A stretch of DNA of 64,000 bases, taken from the NCBI RefSeq assembly GCF_035046505.1, contig NC_089822.1:112609307-112673306 (forward strand). The letters are read 5' to 3'. Shown piece by piece: positions 11,203 through 22,863 of this stretch (position 1 is the first letter of the stretch; the number at the start of each line of letters is the position of its first letter). The translations under genes were made by a program, and so were the position numbers. This stretch comes from Tiliqua scincoides (Eukaryota > Chordata > Lepidosauria > Squamata > Scincidae). The notes under the pieces were generated by a model. It did not search any database, was not told the DNA's origin, and saw only the letters and a list, made by a program, of their open reading frames with translations.

Positions 11203-12004
11203 ACGCGCTGAAGGAAGAGACAGAAGGGAGCTAGGAGAAAGTGATCAATGACACAGAACACACCAGTCAACAAATGGCAGAGTGATAACTAGACCTCTTA
11301 CTGCTTTTACATCGTGTTGTTCTATGGCCAAGCACATGAACATAAAAGTAGCTTCTCTCTGCAGGTTCAAATCTTATCTCACCCATAGCACCCAAGGAAG
11401 GTTCCGAACACAGAGAATTATACCTTGCTATTCCTCTGATCCCTTCTCCAGCTATCCACTGAGCTGAGCACAGAGGTTCAACAGAATATTCCCATTGGGA
11501 TCAGAAATGAGAGACATATTTTGTTTGCTTCTGTCTATCCATTTCTCAGGTGACATAACAAATGCCAGGTCTGGACAATTTGAAATTCTCCTTATTGGAG
11601 ACATCCTCCTGCATCCCAAAGAAGTTTCTTCTGTTGGTGATGGTCCAATCAGAGGTCAGAATTGTGCAGCAATACAACCCTGCTACCTATGTTCCTTTCT
11701 CTGGTCACATGGCAATCCTTGAAGGCAAGTCAGTCAGTTCAATGCTAGTGCCCCTTTCTACAGAGGTGGTGGTGGGCAGCCCTATCCACTTGGTGTCATT
11801 TATCACTGCATGAGAGTTCAGGTGGAATGACTATTAACAGACCCAGTTATGAACAAGGACATTTCCAGTTCAAATCTCACCACTGCTATAGACACAATGC
11901 ATGTCATCATCATCGTCAACCCCAGCTAATGCTTTTACTGAAATAATATGTGGAACACTACAAGTGTTCAATGCATTCTGCAAATAAAAAATATTGCTTT
12001 TATA
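10282..12004. other. Intergenic; long (GA)n tract
   Basis: A (GA)n microsatellite of about 60 bp lies at 11142-11201 and ends in GCACGCGCTG. No coding exon or clear transposon end was recognised in the rest. Confidence 0.6.
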
Positions 12005-12500
12005 AAGACAGCCCAGTCCTATTCAACTCCCCATGCAGTGATGCAGCAATGCCAACCTGGCCGTCACTGAATCCCACAGGGTAGTTTTGGCTTCTGGAGG
12101 TCTCCTCAGGGTAAGGAAATATTTGTCCCCTTGCCCTGGGATAAGCCCATGCTGGGCCACCAGGTCTACTCAGACCTGCCCCAGCTCTACAGCTGGATCT
12201 GGGCTGGGGGATTGAGTCCTGGAAGAGGGTTAGGATATCAGCATGCACTGCTGCCACTGATACTGCCCCTATCGCCTCCCTGATCCACCATCCATCCTGC
12301 CCCCATCGCTGCCTTGTTCCTCTCTGTCTCCCTCCTACCCTCTGCACTGAGTTACAGATGCTGGCGGTCTTCCCCGGTCCAGTGGCATGTAGACCCAGCT
12401 CCTCAACACTTTCAGCAGTGGCCAGACCATGCCAAATGGCTTTTAACTTTTTGCAACAGCTGTAAAGGGCCTTATCCACCAGACAAAAGGCCCCACTAGG
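12005..12500. mobile_element. Possible diverged GC-rich DNA element
   Basis: The left side reads GCCCAGTCCTATTCAACTCC, which resembles the GGGCCCAATCCTATCCAAC ends of other copies, and the interior has the same general make-up. The right end is not clear. The call rests on resemblance only. Confidence 0.35.
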
Positions 12501-14753
12501 CTTAGGCCATTAATTTTTTAATTGTTGTATACAAATAGTTAATGTTGAAAGTCATAAGAACTGCTGATAAATTCAAGCTACATCTCAAAAGAGTGTCATG
12601 CATGCTAGTTATATTTACTGCTCAACAGATAATATTGAAACTGCTATTTAATTAAGGACTATGGGGTGATATTTTCTATGCAGCATCATGAAAACAGTCT
12701 CAAAGGAGTCGACTCCACCTGCACCTCATCAACAGATACATGGTACAAACAAGTCAATATTATGGGGGTCACAAGAGTGCATAAATGCAAGGCAAAAGCA
12801 ACATATGGAAAACACATAAAAAGTGTTCAGGTGGACAAAGCCATACTGTTTGGGCTGGCTGTTGTACAAATCCAAGTGTAACAATTTTGTATTAGTTCTA
12901 TTTGCCTTCCTGAGAAAGCAGAACTAAATGGGATATATTTATGTGAAATTGGTAGTCAGAAATTGCTACCTGTCAAGCCATCATTGCCCTCGCTGACAAG
13001 GGCTCAACTCAAACTTCTTATCAGACCATAGTTCTAAGGAAGTTCAATGACACAGGTGTTTATTACTGCCCAGTATCCTAAGAATAGCACTAGTGTTTAC
13101 AAAAATCATTCAAACCATGGTTTCTATGCTAACTACAGCTTGGCTGAGTTGTCTGAATTGACAAGCTCTAGTTACAGCAGCTGCTCACTCTCTCTGGAGA
13201 GAGTGCACCTAGAAACTGGAGAGCTGAGCCAATGGAAAATGACAGCAAACAGCTCTAAGTCATGCTTTGTTTGTATGTATAGAAGCTGAAGCCGGGGATG
13301 GGGTTCTATGGTGCAAAACACAGGCATGATATCCAACCAGAGTCCAAGAATTGCATACTACAACAGAGTTCTACATTTTCACTTGCTGCAGTTTCAGTGA
13401 CAAGGGGTCCACTGCCCTCTGGTGAGTATGAGTGATCGAGCTGCAATCTTCCAAACCCGAAGCAGCAGAGGAGAGAGGTTATCCTATACCAGGGAGAAGA
13501 GCTTTAGGGGCACCACACCCGCACTACCAAAAATGGGGCCAACACCTACTTTAACTGATGCAGGAACAACCTCATACCTTGTCTGAAGAGTAATACATTC
13601 TAATGCTGTAGCTGTATCTATAGGCTGATGCAACTTCAGATATGATTTCCATCACAGCAATTTCACTTATTCAGAATGGAAAGCCTGTGGTGCAAAAAGA
13701 TGCTCAACTTAGGGATCTTGCACTCTGCCACAAGACTGGCAAGCAAAAGGTTCTTGGCTTCATCACTGATCCGTACTCTCGCGACATGCTATATGGCCTA
13801 CACTCAACACTCATTCCTTCTAACCCCAGACACCTTTTCAGCCCAGAGTATGGCACAAATTAATTGATCTTGGGTATTCTCCAGGAAACTAGTGTACTAA
13901 GCATACATGGTAACACCTCCATAATTCCAAACAATCTACACACTAACTCTGGAGAAATCTTACAGTTCCTGTATTCAGAGTCCTGCATCCTTGGTATTCA
14001 GAGTTCCCCTTCTGAATGCCAAGAAACATTTACGCGGTCCACAAATCCCAGTCACGCACAACTAGAACCCACAGTTATGTGCAACAATCAGGGAGAAAGG
14101 GGATCAGGGTGTGGAGTTTCTTACTTTAGGGCAGGGATGGACTTTAAATGCACTGCTTACACCTTCCATAAAAACACCACTACATGGGAAAGAAGCCGTC
14201 CTTATTCCCCCCCCCCCCAAAAAAAAAAATGTTCATGGAGAAAAGGGCGGCTGGTTTATTTCACAGGGTCTGAGATTTTGCTGGAATCACAGGGGCACTC
14301 ACCAGATAGAAGAGGGTTACCACTGACATGCAAATATATGGAATCCCACCTCCTAGCCCTCAATTTCTAGTCCTATGATCAAACATCCAAGAGAGCCTTT
14401 GGCAGCTTCCTTCATTTGGAAAGGCTGCTTAGGTGAGAAATGATGGGAAAACAGATGACTGAAATACCTGCAAGCCATACCATAACACTATTTTGAAGGT
14501 AAGACAACCTCTACTTCTCATAACACAGGGAATTCATTCCAGAAAGTCAAGCACAGTGTGGAACAGTACTACAGGAGTTCAACTATGGCTGCGTTCCTTT
14601 TCCTAAGAGGAAATAGGAGAAAGTGATGTTTCTAGCATGCCTCTGGCATGCTTCTAGAGTAGCTCATTTTTAAAAAATGACAAAATGGCATCCAGTTATA
14701 GAAGAGTCATTGAAATCAAATGCATGGAGGCCACCATGTTGTTACCATAATAA
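12501..14753. other. Intergenic, no gene seen
   Basis: Open frames here (for example 13047-13289 and 13864-14370) show no domain, splice context or codon pattern that suggests a gene. A C/A homopolymer junction at 14208-14229 is the only low-complexity feature of note. Confidence 0.5.
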
Positions 14754-14954
14754 GGGCGCAATCCTCATCCCTTATGTCAGTGCTTTCCAGCACTGACATA
14801 AGGGCAATGCAGCTCTGAGGTAAGGGAACGAACATTCCCATACTTTGAGGAGACCTCCATGAGTGACACCCAACTGCAGGATGCAGCACACGTCCCATTG
14901 GCACTACTATGCCAGTGCTGGAAAGTACTGACATAAGGGGTTAGGATTGCGTCC
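14754..14954. mobile_element. GGGC-CAATCC MITE, 200-bp subfamily 2
   Basis: The unit starts GGGCGCAATCCTCATCCC and ends GGGGTTAGGATTGCGTCC. A second inverted pair lies just inside: CTTATGTCAGTGCTTTCCAG on the left and CTGGAAAGTACTGACATAAG on the right. Flanking trinucleotides are TAA on the left and TTA on the right, so the target duplication is not clean. The same subfamily occurs at 40220-40408. Confidence 0.72.
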
Positions 14955-15687
14955 TTAGTCATATGAGCAATACCAATAGCATGGCAAGCATGAGTTTTCC
15001 CTCCATTTTATCTTCAGAACATCCCTGTAACTGGTAGATTAAGCCAAGAAGCGGTGACTAGCCCAAAGTCATTCAGCAAGCTTCAGGGCTAACTGGGATT
15101 TAAACCTAAGTCTCCCAAATTCAACAGTATCCATTACACCTACAACAAAATAAATGTGAATGCTGAACAAAATGTGAATTGAATTCCCAGAGGCAAACAC
15201 ATTGAAGAATGTGTAGTACAGAACAATCTGTACTAATGTTTGAACTTGGGAGTCAAGTAACAGTTCATGTATTTCCATTCGTCACATTTTTAAAATGTAC
15301 AGTAGTAATTGGCACCTTACCTGGCTACGCTGGCAGCCAGGTCCATCAAATGCAGCACTGGTGGGGCAGTGCGCTGTGTTGCTACATGCCTTATGTCATG
15401 TTAGTATCACCTTCCACTGGCGCAGAAACTGTTGTGCCAGCGGAGCTCCCAGTTTGGATTGCGCTCCGAGAGGTAAAACTGAACATATTCCAGTGTCAAT
15501 CTTGTTTCATTTATTAAATGACTCTTTGATAAATATATATATATTTGATTTATATATATATATATTTATGCATATACAAAGATAAATTAAAGTTTCAAGC
15601 ACCAATTTATTGAATCAGTGTATTTAGCTGAACAACATATAGTGACCAGTTTTAACCAGTGCAGTTGATTACAGCAAACACCATCTT

Positions 15688-15728
<41 letters not shown>

Positions 15729-16826
15729 CTCCCTTCACTCACATATACAGTAGGGCACTCTTTTAAAATAGTCACTGCAGTTTTCATATGCCCTTACATT
15801 AAAAATAATGAACTTTCTAAAATGAAAAAGTGTTGCCCAATTAATTGGGGGTGCCTTTTTCGTCAACTGAAGATGTCGATTAATCAAATCAATTAAAAGG
15901 TGGCAGCCTAACTTATCTGAACTGAATCTGTTCTTACAAAAAACACAGTAGTTAAGAAGTATAGTCAAGAAGCAGTAATATAAGCAAGATCTCACTGCTC
16001 AGTAAGTTTCAGCTTGTACTTTAAAGTCTTCTAGGCATTCAATTAGCTCATCAAAATCAATCAACTGGAGTAAATGAAGTTAGTCCATCACACAGTTATT
16101 CTGGACATCTGAAGGATAAAATGAGTGGAATTTGTCATCTAATTCCAGGATGACAAACATGAGGCTGCTGCAGAAAACAGCAACCCCATATCAACTTTTC
16201 CCATTACATTGTGAATTCCACTCCCCTCCGGAGATGCAAAAGTGGATGGGGAAGGTCATGATGCGAGAACACCATGTCATATGCTTCCATAGCTACATGT
16301 TATGGGAAAAGGAGAAGACTGCCCATTTTGGTGCATCTAGTCTCAGGTACAATCTATATGCAGTATTAACAGGTAACACCAATGCTTCGCAGAGCAATGG
16401 TGTAGTCAAGCACAGAACTAACCCAGCATATAGAGATGGTTTCATAAGTCAGTATTTACAGCACTGGTATTGGTAAATCAGGGGCCATACTATGGCCTCA
16501 CTCAAGCCTCACTCACTCAAGCCTCAACATTCGACAGTCAGCGTAAGACCCTGTCTACACGATACACTTCTCGTAGTTAGGTAATATCTTCTCGTAGTTA
16601 GGTTAGATATCCCATGAATAATTTAGCTGAATTCTTTCCCTTTCTATCTCAATTCTTCTGTGATTAAATTGTGGTGTTGTGTTTTTTTCTTAATACTGTA
16701 GTGTGGTAATTATAATATTTAGATCACATGTAATGTAGTCAACTTACATTAAGGGCTGGGTTTAAAACAGAGACATCTATGTTAGAATCCCCACTCAGCC
16801 ATGATACTCATAGAGATACCTTAGGC
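14955..16826. other. Intergenic; SINE relics, AT tract and (GA)n
   Basis: About 15005-15140 resembles the minus strand of a tRNA-type SINE (GGGATTTAAACC facing a CATTACACC end). Around 15310-15475 there is a worn element ending TTTGGATTGCGCTCCGAG, similar to the GC-rich family. An AT run lies at 15531-15566 and a (GA)n run at 15692-15725. From 16745 to 16818 lies another SINE scrap (GAATCCCCACTCAGCCATGA) that continues beyond the hAT insertion that follows. No host exon was recognised. Confidence 0.5.
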
Positions 16827-17202
16827 CAGTGTTTCTCAAACAGTGAGTCAGGTCCCACTGAGCCAATTTCAGGTGGGTCGCATAACACCAAGTGCAGCAG
16901 CCATTGAAAATATGGGAAGATGGGATGTTGGAAAGGGGGGAGGCTGTGTGGTTATTTTGCTTGTGTCAAGGTTGTAGATAGGCTTTTTTTCCCTTTCTGA
17001 TTCACTTTTCTATTGGAAAACAGCTGAGAAATAACCCAACTTATTGCTGCATTCTTAGGAAAGCAGCCGGCTCTGGCATCATAATGACTGAACTTCCTGT
17101 TTGATAATGTCACTCCCAGCCGTGACATCACATACGGTGGGTCCCAGACAGACTGCCATTCTAAAAAGTGCGTCCTGGTACAGAAAAGTTTGAGAACCAC
17201 TG
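16827..17202. mobile_element. hAT-like MITE (group A), perfect 8-bp target duplication
   Basis: Terminal inverted repeats are CAGTGTTTCTCAAAC and GTTTGAGAACCACTG, flanked on both sides by CCTTAGGC (16819-16826 and 17203-17210). The interior has the group A signature GGTGGGTCGCA and GGTGGGTCCCA near the ends. It has no transposase frame and is about 376 bp. Confidence 0.88.
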
Positions 17203-17412
17203 CCTTAGGCTAAAAGCAAGGATCCACAATGCTCAGCTTCCTTTGGTAGCCAAGCCCAAAACTGTGATTGTCAGGATCCCTTGTTCCCAATGCTATCTTG
17301 CACAAGTCTGCATGAAGTAAAGGAATATGTCCTGCTCCTCTTCCTGGTTACATGCCAGAGAGGGTGGTAAAGCGCTTTCTGTTTGCCTCCGTGTTGGCCA
17401 GGCACTCTAGAT

Positions 17413-18844
17413 CAGGGGTGTCAAAACTTGTTACATACAGAGGGCTGAAGTTAGCATTCATGGTGCCTGCTGAGGGTCAGAAGTGACATCATTAAGAAGA
17501 TGTTGGCCAGAAATAAGCACTTTGTTCTCTCATAGAAACTCAAGAGCTGCAAATGACAAACCTTGATAATTTCAAGATATGAGAGAACCTAATTATTATG
17601 CTGGGAGAACCCAATTATAACGGGGGCCAGATGCATTGCTTTTGGGGGCTGCATTAAGATTCCTCATCTCTGGTGGACAACCACCAGCTCCAGAGTTGGC
17701 AGTGTCTGCCAGGTTGGACCTGTGCTGTCCAGACACTCCCAGCAGCTTGATAACACAGCACCCAAGGAAGCCCTCACCCTCTCTCCAGCTCCAGAGCTGG
17801 CAGGGGCTGATTGGCTTGGCCTTCTGCCACCCAGGAACTCCAAGCATCTCAGCAATGCAATGGCTAAACAACTCCCAGTCTTCTTTCTAACCTGGAGATG
17901 TGGAGAGGGCAAGAATTACTACACAAATACAATATGATTCCCCATCCAATTGCAGTTTCAAGGTTGGAAAAGAAGCCAGGAGCATCAGCCCACTCACTCT
18001 GAGCAACTGTGGATAATGAAGATATGGAACCCTCTCAAAGAGGTAGTATCTGGCCCAACCTTATGTCATGTGGCAGCTGCAAGAAGAAAATATGTCTCTA
18101 AAGATATGCCCTCAGCTCCTGGGAGAAAGACTGGAATATTCTTTTGTTCTGTGAGCACCAGGTTTTTTGCCTGGGGAAAGGCAGTACAGAAATCTTCTAA
18201 ATTAAAAAAAACACTACTTTTTGCCCAAAAGCAGCATATTCTTTACATACAAGTGCAAACAAATTCACTGCACAGCACAATCTTAAGACAGGGTATCAAA
18301 GCAGTTTCATAGTTTCAGTGGGCCAATAGCATTCATGGTGCCTGCTGAAGGCCGGAAGTTATGTCATTAAGCAGGAAGCAATGACACTAAGCAGATGATG
18401 GACTGAAATAAAACACTTTCTTCCCAAGTAGGAACTCATTACCTGCAAATGACAGAAGAGAATATGTGCAAATCTTGTTCATATTTTCAAAGTATGAGAG
18501 CACAATTATCAAGCAAGCAGACATTTCAGCAGCACTGATTCTACCACAGCATCACTTCGCAGCTCAGCAGCTGGGAGATGGTCTGCGAAGTAACACCTTG
18601 GCAGAAGTGGGCTCTCACAGGACATCGGCAGCATCTCTCTCTCACACTCGTCTTGGTCTGCCCCTTACCCTGCAGTGATCTTTGCTTTTTGAGACCTCCT
18701 TCCATCTCTCCCTTGCAATGACTAGGCAGAAACAGCGCTGCTGAAAGGGCAGCACAGCCCAATTATCTTGTAGGCAGGATAAAGACAGTTGCATCCGGGG
18801 GGGGGGGCACACCCAGCTTGTGGGTCTATGTTTTGACACCCCTG
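17413..18844. mobile_element. Composite of two hAT-like group B copies
   Basis: One copy begins at 17413 with CAGGGGTGTCAAAACTTG and decays near 17640. A second begins at 18289 with CAGGGTATCAAAGC and ends at 18844 with GTTTTGACACCCCTG. Both contain TGGTGCCTGCTGA(A/G)GG and GTCATTAAG motifs. The middle (17640-18288) shows no repeat I recognise. Its open frames in three registers have no domain. Confidence 0.55.
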
Positions 18845-19129
18845 AATTCTAAGACCCTTGCAATGTCATAAGAGATCCTCCAAAGTCTCGCCCCAGTATC
18901 TTTTTGGACATTGCAAGAATTTCTGGAGCACAACTGTAAGCTTGTACCTTACTTCACTGGTGCCCTTAAAAACAGCACTATTTGTGTAGCTGGTCAGCCT
19001 TGGACAACTGTGCAATCATCTTCATCCAGGAACTTTAAAAAATCAAGACTAATCCTTGTTTCAATCCTTGTTCTTACTTGAGCAGTAACCTGAAAGGAGG
19101 CATAAGAGAAAGTAACCAACAGGAGGCAG

Positions 19130-19560
19130 GAGGTCTGGTCTAGAGGGCAGAGTCTCCCTTAGCCCAAAGATAACATCAGAAGGTCACCAGTTCAATGACA
19201 CCGGCAGCTCCCTGAAAGGCTGAGAATGGTGAGAACTTGAAGCAGCTGACAAGCCGAGCTGAGTGATTCCACCTGCTCTTGGTGTGAGCAAGAAGAGTCT
19301 TCGCTGCCCTCCATGTGAGAGATGGAGCTGCTTGCCAGCCTGCATGGGAGAACTGGAGGCCAGAAGTGAGACCAAACCAGGAAGATCCATTCTGAAATGT
19401 TGGTTCTTGAAAGAGAGAACCTCTATGATAGTAAAAATCCCCTTGAGGGATTTAGAAATGCCTGCCTATGTAAACCGCCTTGAATAAAGTCAGAGGAGTA
19501 ATCCGATGACCAGAAAGGCAGTATATAAATACCTAGTTGTTGTTGTTGTTGTTGTTGTTA
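19130..19560 (+). mobile_element. tRNA-derived SINE with (GTT)n tail
   Basis: The head at 19136-19205 is tRNA-like, with an A-box-like GGTCTAGAGGGCAGAG and a B-box-like GGTCACCAGTTCAATG. The 3' part reads GTAAACCGCCTTGAATAAAG then AGAAAGGCAGTATATAAAT and ends in (GTT)8 at 19536-19559. This tail is the kind shared by reptile SINEs and L2/CR1-type LINEs. A pol III transcript is implied by the family but cannot be shown here. Confidence 0.65.
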
Positions 19561-19569
19561 ACAGGAGGC

Positions 19570-19770
19570 AGCCAAGTGTGGCATAGTGATTAGAGCATTT
19601 GCCTTGAGACAGGGCTGAAACCCCTGCTCAGCCAAGAAGTTCAGTGGGTGACCCTGAACAAGCCAGATCTACTTCATAGATCTATTAGAGAGGTAAAGAA
19701 CTAAGATAACTCCTTATTATGTTGCCCTGGGCACCCTGGAGGTGAACACGATGCCACTTATCAACACCAC
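19570..19770 (+). mobile_element. tRNA-like SINE head, second family
   Basis: GTGTGGCATAGTGATTAGAG followed by CATTTGCCTTGAGACAGGGC and CCCCTGCTCAGCC is the head of the squamate tRNA-type SINE that ends in CACAGGGTTGTTGTGAGGA elsewhere (34107-34490). The 3' half is absent or too worn to recognise. Confidence 0.5.
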
Positions 19771-21399
19771 CATCTACATTCATCACTGAGCTCAGAAGTA
19801 TAGCTATTTTAATACTTAGTGTAGGTCAAGCAGTGGGGTAAAAAAACACACTCCTGAATCCCACAAAAACGTTTTTGACAAAGGATGATCAAGCTTGAAT
19901 TTATCTAGAACCACAGGCTAACCCAATGTTACCATATTTCCAACGCAGTAAGAACGAAACCAGCCTTGGACCCACTGGCTTGAAAAACAGGAAAAAAAAA
20001 CACAAACATGTTTACAGGCTTGTCAGGGCTGCTGATGGGTTAACCCCCAGGGGGTTTCCTAAGAGCCCTGGCACAGAAGGTTTCCATTGCAGGCTTTTCT
20101 ATACAACAACATTTCCTAACAATGTTTAGGGGGAAGGAAATATTACACTAAAAGCAAGACAGGAACCACAAAGGTGTACCATGGGGAACTGAACGCTCAT
20201 CCTAAAGGCCTCCCAGCCCATTCTAAACATTCTATGAATGCTCATCTCAGCATCAGCCAAAGAGAAAGAGGAACAATTCCAACTCAGAATTGTGCAACTC
20301 AGAGGAGAAGCACAACAGAAATCAAGTTATAAAAATTGCAAGCAGTTAGGCACTCTCTTTTAAAAGTCTGGCATCTTTGACTATGTTCAGAAACTCTGAG
20401 TGCCAGACACTGGTGTTTAAAAGACAAGGCCTGGCTAATGACATCCTTTCTGGTCTCTGGTGGGCTACCCATGCCTGAAACGCCTTCCCAGAATACTTAG
20501 GCGGTGATGCCACTTCACTATCTCCTTCTAAGTCTCTTCACCTTCTCTGTAAAGCCACTGATCTGACTCTTCAGCCCTCATCACAACTAAGAATGAAGGC
20601 TCATTGCCTCCAACTGCCTGGGCCGAGGCATACAATGGAGCAACTTTACTAAGGCTAAGATGGTGTTGATCTGGTCAGTCGCAGGATGAGAAACTACACA
20701 GAAACCCCATATATGTGTAATAAATAAATGCATTCATCCCTTGTTATCTTTGCTTTTTCCATTCCTCCCTTCCTTCTGCTATCCGCACTCCTGCCTATAT
20801 CTAGGTAGCAAGTTCCTTGCAACTCTGCTCTCTGCCTTTTATTTCTTGGCTTGTACTTAATGGTGAAGCACCACAGCCACGGATGACGCTTGATTTTTAA
20901 GCTGGTCAACAGTATGCTGAGCCAGATGGACTACTAGTCTGAGGCTGCAATCCTAACCTCACTTTCCTGGAAGTAAGTCCCATTGAACACAACAGGACCT
21001 ACTTCTGAGTAGTCCTGCTTAGGACTGTGCAAGGCAAAGAACGGAGATCTTGAAGAAAGCCAAGGTCCCCACTCTGCCTCTGCAGAAGATGGAATAGAGT
21101 GGAAGAGGAGGGAGAGATTTGTTCAGCCTCTTCCCAGACCTGGTGGTGGCAGATCTTCTCAGCTCCACGGCTGCAAAATGATCACTGTGCAGTGCCAATG
21201 GGACGCCAGCCACAAGCCATCGCTGACATCCCATTGGCACTGCCCAAGGATTTGACTGATGGCAGGTGGCTCCCTTGTCAGAACATACCCAGGCTAGTTC
21301 AGGTGCTTGCAGGCAGCCCCCCCTTCCTCTCCACACCTCTTCCTGCGACGACGAGGTGGTTTGTTTGGGTCTGGCAAAGAGGGGACGGCGCTACCACCT
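19771..21399. other. Intergenic; one short MITE
   Basis: A short-form MITE lies at about 20943-21029 (GGCTGCAATCCTAACC to CTTAGGACTGTGC, with ACTTCTGAGTAG inside). No exon is supported. GC content rises towards the CpG island that begins near 21.4 kb. Confidence 0.55.
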
Positions 21400-22260
21400 C
21401 AGCCATCCCCATCACTCTCCGGCCATGCACGCTGGCAGGGAAAGAAAGTGCCGGCCGGGCGGCGCGCACACCTGCGCCCTGCAGAAAAACAAAGGCGTTG
21501 CTGTCTTCCAGAAGACGGGGGGGAGGGGCGGCAAGGACCTGCCTCAGCCGTACCCCACCTGGCCGCTAGCGCAGTCCGATGCAGGCTGACTCGCGATGCT
21601 CAGCGGGGCTTACTCCCAGGTAACGCGCACAGCCTCTTAGGGAGGGAGCGGATCTGCTTCGAGCCTTTACCTGGAGCCGCCTCCGGCGTATGATCCCGGA
21701 GTCATCCATCGCTTCCCGGCGCGGCGAGCTCGCCCCATCGACTCGCTACGCCTCCTGCCTGCCTGCCTGCCTGCCAGCCAAGCGCGGCTCAGTCTCGCTC
21801 GCGCCGCCTGCAAGGCCGCGGGCTGGGCTGGGCTGGGCCGGCCGCAGAGGCTGGAGCCCGGGGCGGGGCCGGGCGGGCGGGAGGCTCAGGTGCGGTGCGC
21901 GGGCGGCTCGTCTTGGCGCGCGACTGCAGAAGCCGCGGCGGAGTCCCGGGCAAGCGGCCGCCTCGGCTCTTCCTAGGCAAGGCACAGGACTCTCGGGGAG
22001 CGGGCTGAGGGCGCCGCCAGCCCTGCCGGGGCTGGGCTACGCTGCGCCCCCTGGCTCTCCGGCAGCGTGCATGGCCGAGGCTGCAGGAGCTGGAAAGCGG
22101 CCCGCGAGGAGGAGGAGGAGGAGGGAGGCGGTGGGAGCAGCAGCAGCCGCTGCCCCTCCCCGGCTCCTCGCTCTCTGCGCCACGGGCGGGGCCGGCACAC
22201 TCCTCGGCTGCCCGACCTGGGCGCACCCCGCCCGCCCAAGTCCTGCCCTTTGGAGCCTTC
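21400..22260. promoter_or_regulatory. CpG island, orphan promoter candidate
   Basis: A stretch dense in CpG with GC boxes (GGGGCGGGGCC near 21860, GGGCGGGGCC near 22184) and a (CCTG)n run near 21752-21775. It is the only part of the first 51 kb with the make-up of a vertebrate promoter island that is not explained by a repeat. A good splice donor, CAG|GTAAAG, lies on the minus strand at 21671/21670, so a noncoding first exon of a leftward gene is possible. A plus-strand donor-like CAG|GTAACG at 21619/21620 sits in a scrap of the short MITE and is less convincing. Open frames across the island have no recognisable protein. The gene it serves cannot be named. Confidence 0.6.
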
Positions 22261-22362
22261 TCCCTCAGGGTGTCTCTTCCACAGCTTCAGTTCTGCCTTT
22301 CCTTTGGGGGCTCTGCAAGAACCTTCACTCCGCCTCAGACAAGGTCTCACTCAGAACGAGAA

Positions 22363-22863
22363 CAGTGTTTCTCAAGCAGTGATACTCGTACCGCTGGTGG
22401 TACTCATGGGACCCCTACCCAACCCAACCCAACCCCTGCCACCAGTGCTACCTGGCGGGGAGACACAACAAGCAGCCGTAGGAGGCTCCCACAGCAGGCG
22501 GAACTCTAGCAGGAGCTTTTTGCATGCTCCCGTCCATCCTGAGCATCTTATTTGTCATGTTGCATCTGGCCTCCCAGCCCAATCCTATCCAACTTTCCAG
22601 CTCTGGTGTAGCCACAATGCAGCCCCATGTAAGGGGATACATGTTCCCAGAACCTTAAGAAGGCCCCAGTGACTGCCCCTCCACCACAGGATGCAGCGCA
22701 CACCCCACTGGCACAACTGCACCAGCACTGGAAAATTGGATAGGATTGGGCCCCCAGTCTGGAAGTATCATGATGACATCATCACCAGTTACCTTCTGGT
22801 GGTACTTTCAATATGTGGACCATGCAATGTGGTACTGCAGGGGGCAGACATTGAGAAATCCTG
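22363..22863. mobile_element. hAT-like element (group D) with nested MITE
   Basis: Ends are CAGTGTTTCTCAAGC and ACATTGAGAAATCCTG, flanked by AACGAGAA (22355-22362) and AACTAGAA (22864-22871), one mismatch in eight. The interior near the left end has TACTCGTACCGCTGGTGGTA, the near-terminal block of group D. A GGGC-CAATCC element sits inside at 22577-22753. Confidence 0.75.
22577..22753. mobile_element. GGGC-CAATCC MITE, subfamily 1, CCA target duplication
   Basis: Runs from GCCCAATCCTATCCAACTTT to GGATAGGATTGGGCCC and is flanked by CCA on both sides (22574-22576 and 22754-22756). Interior landmarks are GTGTAGCCACAATGCAGCC, AAGGGGATACATGTTCCC and ACCACAGGATGCAGCGCACA. It is inserted in the hAT-like element 22363-22863. 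Confidence 0.82.

Noticed and set aside
21690-22382. Long frames across the CpG island as coding exons
   Set aside because: Open frames exist in several registers on both strands because stop codons are rare in GC-rich DNA. None has a known domain, and the content is Arg/Ala/Gly/Pro-rich.
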